Of a stretch of DNA of 20,376 nucleotides, positions 1 to 6,590 are shown piece by piece (position 1 is the first letter of the stretch; each line of letters begins with the position of its first letter). Below the pieces are notes generated by a model. That model had not been told where the DNA came from, ran no database searches, and saw nothing but the letters and a program-made list of their open reading frames with translations. The stretch is from a virus. The position numbers were made by a program, and so were the translations under genes. The DNA lies in IMG/VR virus record IMGVR_UViG_3300004463_000161, positions 1 through 20,376 of that record; one strand, written 5' to 3'.

Positions 1-45
1 AATATGTAAGAACTTCGTTAAGGCGAAAAACTAAAATCGAGACAC

Positions 46-65
46 TAATATATATAAATATATTA
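46..65. repeat. Perfect palindrome, 8-bp arms
   Basis: TAATATAT (46-53) and ATATATTA (58-65) are exact reverse complements around a 4-base centre. It is the first of three AT-only or nearly AT-only hairpins placed in a row upstream of the terminase promoter. Confidence 0.7.
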
Positions 66-73
66 AATAGTAT

Positions 74-93
74 TTATATTATTTATAATATAA
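74..93. repeat. Perfect palindrome, 8-bp arms
   Basis: TTATATTA (74-81) and TAATATAA (86-93) are exact reverse complements around TTTA. It has the same arm and loop length as the palindrome 28 bases upstream, so the two look like variants of one design. Confidence 0.7.
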
Positions 94-104
94 CATACCA
101 TAAT

Positions 105-169
105 AACTATCATATTGTATATGTAGATAATAATTATCTACTTTCCATATTATTGTATTCATGATAGTT
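105..169. repeat. Nested inverted repeat: 9-bp outer arms around a 19-base palindrome
   Basis: AACTATCAT (105-113) pairs exactly with ATGATAGTT (161-169). Between them lies a 19-base perfect palindrome, GTAGATAAT-A-ATTATCTAC (123-141). Folded as RNA or single-stranded DNA this gives a stem carrying an inner hairpin; as double-stranded DNA the 19-base palindrome could be a dimeric protein site. Possible roles are a terminase recognition site, a replication origin element or an operator. The sequence alone does not choose between them. Confidence 0.65.
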
Positions 170-240
170 TTAACTTCTTTTAGTCTCTGACCGAAAATTA
201 TAGCAATCCAAGTACCTCTAGAACGCTGTGATTAACAACA

Positions 241-269
241 TTTACAGAACCCTTACCTTCCCCTAGAAT
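241..269 (+). promoter_or_regulatory. Sigma-70-type promoter of the terminase operon
   Basis: TTTACA (241-246) and TAGAAT (264-269) each differ from the -35 and -10 consensus at one position and are exactly 17 bases apart. Transcription would start at about 276, leaving only about seven bases before the ATG at 283, so the mRNA would be nearly leaderless. No other good promoter is visible in the leader. Confidence 0.6.
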
Positions 270-282
270 GATTTTATAGGTT

Positions 283-729
283 ATGGGCCAGATGATTAAC
301 ATATCAGAAGAGGAAAGGGAGCGTAGGCGACAGAACATGCTTAGGCTTCACCAGGAGGGCCGCGCCGGGGCGGAATTCGGAAAAATGGGCGGTCGCCCAA
401 GAAAGCCTCGCGCCTCTGAACATGTTGCTGAACAGGTCCGAGAGGACGCAGAACTATTCTACCAGAGGATGAGAGACATCGTCCTTGAGGGTGGAGAGAA
501 GGTTGCGTCAGCCACATTCAATACGCTCATGAAGATTGAAGAGCAGGAGCGTAAGATTACCGTAGAGGAAGAGGAAAAGATTGACCAACTTAGAAGAGAA
601 GAGCTTCTCGCCCTCGTCTCCGAACAACTCGCAGAACTCCGAGGATCAGGTGTCATCCCAATTGGAGAATCTGAAGTTATTAGGGACGAAGGACTTGCAG
701 AGATTAGCGAAGAATCTAGCGGAACTTAA
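283..729 (+). CDS. Probable terminase small subunit
   Basis: The 148-residue product would recognise phage DNA and present it to the large terminase. The call rests on position directly before the large terminase, on size, and on composition. It has a basic N-terminal part with a GGRPRKPRAS-type segment (residues about 36-45), a helical middle, and a Glu/Arg-rich probable coiled coil (about 85-118) that could drive oligomerisation. There is no sharp signature, so a different DNA-binding protein is possible. ATG 283 lies about seven bases after the predicted transcription start; ATG 292 (MINISEEE) is an alternative. The 3' end overlaps the large terminase gene by about 80 bases or more, depending on that gene's start. 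Confidence 0.6.
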   Translation: MGQMINISEEERERRRQNMLRLHQEGRAGAEFGKMGGRPRKPRASEHVAEQVREDAELFYQRMRDIVLEGGEKVASATFNTLMKIEEQERKITVEEEEKIDQLRREELLALVSEQLAELRGSGVIPIGESEVIRDEGLAEISEESSGT

Positions 730-2437
730 AAAGCAATCGGCGGTCAAGGGACCGCAGACTGATGACGAACTTCACGCCTGGATTTTAAAAAATCTTAAAC
801 TCAATATTCCCAGGGTGGCCGTATGTGACGGCCATCAATCTCCTTTCAGCTTCATTGCTGATTTGTATTTCGAGCGCGTTACTGCCGCTGTAGCAATGGC
901 TAACAGAGGAGGCAGCAAGACGGCTAGCTCCGCCATCCTACATCTTTTGAACTCACTATTCAAGCCAGGGTGTGAGTCGCTTACAGTAGGAGCGATTGAA
1001 GCTCAGTCAAAGAGAGCCTACGAGAACCTCAAGAAGTTTCTTATTGTCCACGGTGGAGAGGGAGTTTATGAACCAAAAGACCATCCTAAAATTGTTAGAA
1101 CAATCGAGTCAGAAACAAGATTCGACAACGGCTCCTTGGTGGAGATTGTTCCCGGAACCATGTCCGCTGTTTCAGGGCCACATAACCAGAAGGTTCATGC
1201 CGACGAGCAGGATCAGATGCCGCCAGACGTATGGCAGCAGAGCCGACACATTTCTCAGTCCAAGACAATTCTGAATGATGATGGAACAGAGACAGTAATC
1301 AAGGCACAGGATTGGGTTACTTCAACCAGACAGCGCCCATTCGGTCCGATGCAGAAGCTCGTTGATGAAATTAATGACGCTAAAAAGCAAGGATTCAAGC
1401 CACCATGGGAACTATATACATGGTGTGTGTATGAGACAGGCAAGAACCAGCCTAATTGTCGAGAGGCACCTGAGAATAAAGGACGGCCTGAGTCAGAACT
1501 ATGCGGTTGTGACAAAATCGTTAAAGGCAAGTGGGACGATGGAACTCCGCGTCGATTCAATGAAGTATGCAAGGGAAGACTATACAAGTCTCAAGGATTC
1601 GTAGACCTAGACAACATTCACAAGAGATTCCAGTCCTCGGATATTGAGGAGTGGGAGGCGCAACAGGAATGTTCCAAGCCTGAAACAGGTGGAATGGTAT
1701 TTAAGTCATGGGATTTGAACCGCTATGGAATCAAGTGGTACGCGCCTACTCCTGACCTTGGAACAATTGTGATGGGAGTGGACTATGGTGGCGGAACAAC
1801 TCCGTCAGCCGTCAACTGGTATCAGATTCTTGCACAAGACACATTAGTATATGGTAAGGATCAAACGCGAAGCGACGGTCCAATGAAGCTTCTAAAGGCT
1901 GGAACTCGCGTTTGTTTTGATGAAATTTATAGAGCGGAGACAGGAAATGTAGAAATAGCTGAATTGATTTTGGCAAAAGAGGCAAGCTACAGGGCAAAAT
2001 ACGGAAAAGAATGGAAAGTTAAATGGAGATTTGGCGACCCCGCCGTGCCTACTGCACGTATGGATTACGCCAGAGTTGGAGTAAAACCAATTATCTTCAT
2101 CTGCACCAGAGATATTGTTGAACAGATCAAGACATGTAACTCGGTATTGAGAGACGATCTGTTCGCTGTAGACATTGAAACATGCAAGATGTTCCCGCTA
2201 GAGGCGGAGGCTTATCATTATCCTTCGAAGAAGATAGGACTAGAATATGACCCAGAAAAGCCGGTCGATGACTTCAATCACACAATGTCAAATTTCAGAT
2301 ATACAATGGAAAACCTAAAAGTTCTTGAAAAGAAGGGTTCAATCACAGCTAGCCGACCACATACTGACGGTAGAATGCATGAAACGGTGTGGAAATCTCC
2401 GACAAAATCGTCTGCCCCAAGGTATATGCCGAGATAA
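650..2437 (+). CDS. terL: Terminase large subunit (packaging ATPase and nuclease)
   Basis: This is the motor that cuts phage DNA and pumps it through the portal. From the GTG at 650 it has 595 residues. Visible motifs are a Walker A variant NRGGSKT (about 85-91), Walker B with VHADEQ (D185, E186), and RNase H-like nuclease aspartates in VMGVDYGG (D378), RFGDPA (D463) and DDFNH (D541). A Cys-rich insertion (C270, C285, C287, C307) between the ATPase and nuclease domains could bind zinc. The start is uncertain: TTG 581, GTG 650, TTG 662 and TTG 695 are all in frame. GTG 650 has GAGG five bases upstream and begins a plausible amphipathic helix; TTG 581 would overlap the previous gene by 149 bases. 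The portal gene follows after 3 bases. Confidence 0.9.
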   Translation: MSSQLENLKLLGTKDLQRLAKNLAELKKQSAVKGPQTDDELHAWILKNLKLNIPRVAVCDGHQSPFSFIADLYFERVTAAVAMANRGGSKTASSAILHLLNSLFKPGCESLTVGAIEAQSKRAYENLKKFLIVHGGEGVYEPKDHPKIVRTIESETRFDNGSLVEIVPGTMSAVSGPHNQKVHADEQDQMPPDVWQQSRHISQSKTILNDDGTETVIKAQDWVTSTRQRPFGPMQKLVDEINDAKKQGFKPPWELYTWCVYETGKNQPNCREAPENKGRPESELCGCDKIVKGKWDDGTPRRFNEVCKGRLYKSQGFVDLDNIHKRFQSSDIEEWEAQQECSKPETGGMVFKSWDLNRYGIKWYAPTPDLGTIVMGVDYGGGTTPSAVNWYQILAQDTLVYGKDQTRSDGPMKLLKAGTRVCFDEIYRAETGNVEIAELILAKEASYRAKYGKEWKVKWRFGDPAVPTARMDYARVGVKPIIFICTRDIVEQIKTCNSVLRDDLFAVDIETCKMFPLEAEAYHYPSKKIGLEYDPEKPVDDFNHTMSNFRYTMENLKVLEKKGSITASRPHTDGRMHETVWKSPTKSSAPRYMPR

Positions 2438-2440
2438 TAT

Positions 2441-4339
2441 ATGGATATCAATTCAGAAGAACTCAACAGAATTGCGGGATTTGCCGACCGAAATGGGAAC
2501 GGCACTATTGATGAACGTCTAAAGAGACGATTACAGCAGAATCGAAGACCAAGCACGCGGGCCGCATCAGATCAGTGGGTTAATTGGAACTCAATGTCTG
2601 ACCTTTTGGGTCAGCCATTTGACATGACGCGCATTTCTCTATCAAAGCTAGAGCAGATGCAGCGCGACCCTATTCTTTCATTCGGACTTATGTTTATTAA
2701 GGTTCCACTTGTAAGAGCGCCTTGGTATATTCGTTGTACAGATGCCAAGAGAGCAGCCTTTGTAGACAACTGTCTTAGACGAATTTATGGACGACTTATC
2801 CTTTCATACACCAACTGTTTCTCATTTGGTTACTCAGCAATGGTCAAGAGATTTGAATATGAGAATCCAGACTGGACATATGTTGACAGAGACGCAGAGG
2901 AGCAGCCAGAGCTTCCTGTTTGGGACAGCAAGAACGTGGATGCCCTTGTTTGGAAGCCATTCCTGGCTCTAAATCCACGCTTTGTATCTCCGCACTGGAA
3001 TTCCAAGGGAGAATTTGCTGGTATTGACTTCTCTCCTAACTCAGGAATCAGTGCCTTTGGCACATCAGGCGCACCACTAAGAGAGCTAGGAGGTAATTCT
3101 TCAAGCAAGGTGGCGGACATTCCTTTGGATTGGGCACTCTGGGCAACGAATGAAAAAGACTCAGTATACGGATCGCTTTGGGGATACCCTCGTCTAGGGT
3201 ATGCCTATAGATATTGGTGGAGCTATTGGTACAAGTTTGGTTTGGCAGACAGAGCATTTGAAAGATGGGCAGACCCGCCAATTGTTGTTTACCATCCCGC
3301 TGAGAATGCATATGATGCCGACGGAAATGTAGTTGATTATTCCGCAGAGGCTTTGGCGTTTGCCGAACAGCTTAGATCAGGAGCGAACGGTTCGCTCCCA
3401 TCTGACGTTCACTCAAATATTGCTGACGACAGACTTACATCAGCTAAGAAGTGGTCTGTTGAACAAATTGAAAGCAAAACAAATTTTGACGCCCTGGACA
3501 CAACGTTTAAGTACCTGGACGTTCTAAAGCTTAGATCAATGATGGTTCCAGAACAGTCCTTGATTGAGGGACAAGGAGGATCGTCATCTAGAAACGTAGC
3601 CGAGAAGTTCGGAGATATTTTCCAGGAGTCACAGGCAATCGTAATGGAGGAAATTGACGACCTTATTAACCGATACATGATTCCTCAGTTGCTTGAGGTT
3701 AACTTCGGTCCGGGGGGACCAAAGGCTGAGAAGGTAACAACAGGATTTGATTCACGCGACCTTGAGACAATGCGTGCAATCGTAGGAGCTATCGCCAATA
3801 AGAATGGTTCAGTACCAGAGGTTGACGTTAGAGAAATGCTTGATCAGCTTGGTATTCCACTACTTTCATGGCAGGAAACACAGAGAAATCTAGAGAAAAT
3901 TGCAGAGCAGGAGCAGGCGGCGAGTGAGTTTGAACTTCAGAAGCTCCGTGAATCAGCAGCCCTTAAGGGACACAATGTTGATGGCGTTACCGGGGGAGCA
4001 CAGAATTCAGGAAAGCCAAGCAAGCCGAAGCAGAAGGATGCGAGGTTTGGAGAGGCTGGAATTGATGAGCAAGGACGATATTATAATGATCGAGAAAGAA
4101 TTATTATTCTAGGTCAAGAAACATCAGAAGAAGATAAAGAAACTGCTAAAATGACTAAAGCTGTATTAGCAGAAGTTGAAGAAATTAAAAAGAACTTAAA
4201 ACCACAGGAACCACCTGTTGTCAACGTGGAAGTGAAGGCTTCAGAGGCTCCTTCAAAAAAGGTTAGAAAAACAGTGGTAAGAGACGACGAAGGCAATATC
4301 ACACACGTAGATGAAGAGGAGATAACGGATGAGCCATAA
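2441..4339 (+). CDS. Phage portal protein
   Basis: The 632-residue product forms the dodecameric ring at the capsid vertex through which DNA enters and leaves. Features typical of portal proteins are an early segment ending in KVPLVRAPWYI (probable wing/stem region), a central stretch with RAFERWADPPIVVYHP, and the helical segment FDALDTTFKYLDVLKLRSM followed by an SSSRNVAEKFGDIF segment. The tail from about residue 480 is charged and probably coiled coil. Position immediately after the large terminase supports the call. An odd feature is DRNGNGTIDERL at residues 16-27, which resembles an EF-hand calcium loop with Leu instead of Glu/Asp at position 12. No strong ribosome binding site is visible, so translation is probably coupled to the terminase stop four bases upstream. 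Confidence 0.85.
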   Translation: MDINSEELNRIAGFADRNGNGTIDERLKRRLQQNRRPSTRAASDQWVNWNSMSDLLGQPFDMTRISLSKLEQMQRDPILSFGLMFIKVPLVRAPWYIRCTDAKRAAFVDNCLRRIYGRLILSYTNCFSFGYSAMVKRFEYENPDWTYVDRDAEEQPELPVWDSKNVDALVWKPFLALNPRFVSPHWNSKGEFAGIDFSPNSGISAFGTSGAPLRELGGNSSSKVADIPLDWALWATNEKDSVYGSLWGYPRLGYAYRYWWSYWYKFGLADRAFERWADPPIVVYHPAENAYDADGNVVDYSAEALAFAEQLRSGANGSLPSDVHSNIADDRLTSAKKWSVEQIESKTNFDALDTTFKYLDVLKLRSMMVPEQSLIEGQGGSSSRNVAEKFGDIFQESQAIVMEEIDDLINRYMIPQLLEVNFGPGGPKAEKVTTGFDSRDLETMRAIVGAIANKNGSVPEVDVREMLDQLGIPLLSWQETQRNLEKIAEQEQAASEFELQKLRESAALKGHNVDGVTGGAQNSGKPSKPKQKDARFGEAGIDEQGRYYNDRERIIILGQETSEEDKETAKMTKAVLAEVEEIKKNLKPQEPPVVNVEVKASEAPSKKVRKTVVRDDEGNITHVDEEEITDEP

Positions 4340-4523
4340 ACATGAATGGGTCACACAGTTTTATTCATTTGACCCTATTGAACACGATGAACCTTATGAG
4401 GTTCAATACTGTACTGATCGTGAATGCGGTCAAAGACGCACAGTAACAATGAGCGAAAGCCTTGTTGAAGAAGTGCGAGAATTTAACGATCTTCCAAGTG
4501 AAGATATACAGGGAGGTGAATAA
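4329..4523 (+). CDS. Small Cys/His protein, probable zinc-binding
   Basis: A 64-residue acidic protein overlaps the portal stop by 11 bases. AGGAG lies seven bases before the ATG, which supports real translation. His3, His5, Cys28 and Cys33 (YCTDRECGQ) could form one metal site, as in zinc-ribbon microproteins. Two other short Cys-containing proteins lie in the window (16456 and 18945), so such proteins recur in this genome. No function can be assigned. A structural or adaptor role is possible given the neighbouring virion genes. Confidence 0.7.
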   Translation: MSHKHEWVTQFYSFDPIEHDEPYEVQYCTDRECGQRRTVTMSESLVEEVREFNDLPSEDIQGGE

Positions 4524-4527
4524 AACC

Positions 4528-5091
4528 ATGAGATTTCCGAGTATCCTAAAGCCAGCAAGAAACATCGTAGAAGTTGATCGGCTCGCGTTCGAAATGCGAG
4601 AAGAGATTTTTGACGTTGAAGGAAAGAAAATTTTCGACTCCGAATTTTATTCTCCAAATGCATTGACAAACGATGGTCAGGCGCACATGCTCAATGTATG
4701 GGCTAGAGAACAGTCAAATCTAAATAAGTATCTATTCCTATTGAACATGGCTGCTGGCGCAGCGCCAACAAAGACTTCAACTCTGGCAACAATCACAGAG
4801 GCAGTAACAATTAATACAAATGGATATGCAAGAACACAAATTGCAGCAGGAGATTGGGGAGCGCCATCACTTGACACAGGCGATGAGCAAATTACAGCTT
4901 CTCAGAAGACCTTCGGGCCATTTACAGGCAACGTTCCTGTTTCACACGTAGCCTTAGCATCTGTTGCGTCAACATTCACAGGAACATTGTTCCTATATGT
5001 CTCAACTGCTTATCACACAGCAAATAACGCAGCACGAACATTTGTATCAGGAGAATCATACCTAGTAACACTAAGAGACAAGCAGACCTAA
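4528..5091 (+). CDS. Putative virion structural protein
   Basis: The start is ATG 4528, which has an excellent AGGGAGGTGA ribosome binding site, rather than the in-frame TTG at 4462 inside the preceding gene. The product is 187 residues. The segment NALTNDGQAHMLNVWA (from about residue 45), then LFLLNMAAG, TSTLATITEA and NGYARTQIAAGDWG, follows a pattern I associate with phage tail-region or decoration proteins. The C-terminal half is rich in Thr, Ala and Val and is probably beta-stranded. It lies in a run of small beta-rich proteins after the portal. The exact role (tail, fibre or head decoration) cannot be read from the sequence. Confidence 0.65.
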   Translation: MRFPSILKPARNIVEVDRLAFEMREEIFDVEGKKIFDSEFYSPNALTNDGQAHMLNVWAREQSNLNKYLFLLNMAAGAAPTKTSTLATITEAVTINTNGYARTQIAAGDWGAPSLDTGDEQITASQKTFGPFTGNVPVSHVALASVASTFTGTLFLYVSTAYHTANNAARTFVSGESYLVTLRDKQT

Positions 5092-5092
5092 A

Positions 5093-5551
5093 ATGGCAGC
5101 ACGATATACGGCAGAAACAAACGGTGATGTGGCACTATCAGCAGCTACGGCTAAAACCGTACTGAGTGTTATTGCTGCATCAGGCGGAACATTTAGTTTA
5201 ATTGAATTTGGAGTATCATTCGATGGAACATCAGCTTCCGCCGAACCTGTTACCGTGGAATTGTGCTATTCAACTCAGGCCGGTGCAGGTACATCTACTT
5301 CTCATACAATTACTCAAACAGGCGGAGCAACAAGAACTGTTCAGTCTACAGCAGCAAGAAACTATACAGCCGAACCTACAACTCTAACAGTTTGGAAGCG
5401 CTGGTTAGTACACCCACAGACAGGAATTGTGATTCAGTTTCCGCTCGGTAGAGAACCTGAAGAGACAGTAACAGCGGATGCTATTTGTTTAAGACTTACA
5501 GCACCAGCGGCGGTTAACTGTCAGGCTTATATGGAATTTGAGGAAGGTTAA
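5093..5551 (+). CDS. Putative virion structural protein, beta-rich
   Basis: A 152-residue Thr/Ser/Ala-rich protein begins two bases after the upstream stop. The ribosome binding site is weak, so translation is probably coupled. Segments such as SLIEFGVSFDGTSASAEPV, then VELCYSTQAGAGT, and a C-terminal IVIQFPLGREPEE resemble a conserved family of small phage structural proteins with a jelly-roll-like strand pattern. Such proteins often sit near tail fibre genes or decorate heads. No catalytic motif or signal peptide is visible. The structural role is inferred from context and composition. Confidence 0.6.
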   Translation: MAARYTAETNGDVALSAATAKTVLSVIAASGGTFSLIEFGVSFDGTSASAEPVTVELCYSTQAGAGTSTSHTITQTGGATRTVQSTAARNYTAEPTTLTVWKRWLVHPQTGIVIQFPLGREPEETVTADAICLRLTAPAAVNCQAYMEFEEG

Positions 5552-5552
5552 T

Positions 5553-5810
5553 ATGTTTCAATTGGTTTGGAATGATGCTGATCCAACATCAGAAACAATG
5601 GCGTCGAAGGTAGTTAAAGCCAACTATGCCTCATATGAAGATGCTATGGCGCAAGCCGAAGTTGATCTTGCTATAGGTAAAAGAATAGTTGGCATTGCTG
5701 AAAACGATGAACTTGTTTGGGTTGCGGACGATCATTCAGAAAAGAAAAATAATAAGCTGGAAAAAGTTACACTAGGCAACGGCAGAACTTCATGGAATTT
5801 TAAAGAATAA
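5553..5810 (+). CDS. Small hypothetical protein
   Basis: The preferred start is ATG 5553, with GAGGAAGG placed correctly upstream; an in-frame TTG at 5538 would lie before that binding site. The product is 85 residues. It begins FQLVWNDADPTSETMASK and has a middle helix (YASYEDAMAQAEVDLAIGKR) followed by a strand IVGIAENDELVWVAD. This looks like a compact alpha/beta domain, and the tail is basic. I do not recognise the family. It is flanked by virion-type genes and separated from them by 1 and 12 bases, so it belongs to the same transcript. Confidence 0.6.
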   Translation: MFQLVWNDADPTSETMASKVVKANYASYEDAMAQAEVDLAIGKRIVGIAENDELVWVADDHSEKKNNKLEKVTLGNGRTSWNFKE

Positions 5811-5822
5811 GGGAGATAGCTG

Positions 5823-6590
5823 ATGGCGTTCCCTACTGTTCCTACCGTTGCTGCGGGGCGCGTGCTTACCTCTAATCAAGGTAATACATTAGCTACTCGC
5901 ACATTTCCAGACCTTTCAGGATTAACAAAAAACAGTGGCGATCTTTTGATTGCCATTTGTTATGTCTATCAAGCAAGCGGAACAAATGCAACCTTCGGTT
6001 CGTGGGGAGCAAGCTTCCAGGAATTTGGCGATTTCGGAACAAGTGGTTCAACTGTCGGTATTGGTTGTGCATATAAGTGGAGCACGGGAACAGAGACAGG
6101 AACATTCACTGTTACACAGGCTGGTGCTCCTACGGGACACGCCTCTTTTGTTCTTCTTTCAATTCCTGGGGCACACGCAACAACTCCCCCTGAAGCAGGC
6201 TCTTTTTCATCTGCATTGCCTGCTGATCCAGCTTCATTTAATCCGACAGGGTGGGATGCCGAAGAAACATTGTGGATAGCTGTAAATGCCAATGGAATGA
6301 CAAGTGGTTCAGGCACATGGACAGCAAACAATGCTGCGCCAACAAACTATACAGACTACGTTGGTACAAATCCAAGCGATACTAGCACCGTAGGACAGGT
6401 TGCAGGGGCAGTTGCATTTAGACAGTTAAACGCTGCCTCAGAAGATGTTGGTTCGTTCTCTCAAGATACTTCAAATGCAAGAAGCGGTGCAATTGTAATT
6501 GCTGTTCGTCCGGCTGCCATTATTGAACTTAATCCTAATTTTAAACAACCACGCGCAAATCTAACTGCGGTAATGACTTCGGTGTATTAA
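5823..6590 (+). CDS. Putative virion surface protein, beta-sandwich
   Basis: A 255-residue protein rich in Gly, Ser, Thr and Ala starts 12 bases after the upstream gene and has GGGAG before its ATG. It has the alternating pattern of a beta-sandwich: SGDLLIAICYVYQASG, then ATFGSWGASFQEF, then GHASFVLLSIPGAH, and a final SGAIVIAVRPA strand. This pattern occurs in many uncharacterised phage proteins encoded near tail fibres. There is no signal peptide or membrane segment. The C-terminal 25 residues (ELNPNFKQPRANL) leave the domain and may be a docking tail. Abundant Ser/Thr would suit it as an acceptor for the glycosyltransferases in the window, which is speculation. Confidence 0.6.
   Translation: MAFPTVPTVAAGRVLTSNQGNTLATRTFPDLSGLTKNSGDLLIAICYVYQASGTNATFGSWGASFQEFGDFGTSGSTVGIGCAYKWSTGTETGTFTVTQAGAPTGHASFVLLSIPGAHATTPPEAGSFSSALPADPASFNPTGWDAEETLWIAVNANGMTSGSGTWTANNAAPTNYTDYVGTNPSDTSTVGQVAGAVAFRQLNAASEDVGSFSQDTSNARSGAIVIAVRPAAIIELNPNFKQPRANLTAVMTSVY

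Larger units (their letters stand above)
1..282. other. Non-coding AT-rich leader upstream of the terminase genes
   Basis: I see no convincing gene here. Bases 2-34 could be the last ten codons of an upstream gene (ending KAKN and a TAA stop), but that is too short to claim. The stretch from about 46 to 170 is very AT-rich and contains a series of perfect inverted repeats, listed separately. The part from 180 to 282 is more mixed in composition and carries the promoter of the packaging operon. A non-coding patch just before a small terminase gene is where packaging sites or replication origins are often found in phages. I see no direct proof of either here. Confidence 0.6.

Noticed and set aside
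5969-6331. A 120-codon minus-strand open frame
   Set aside because: It is antisense to a virion-type gene in the same transcript; its composition mirrors that gene and no other gene in the window is on the minus strand.
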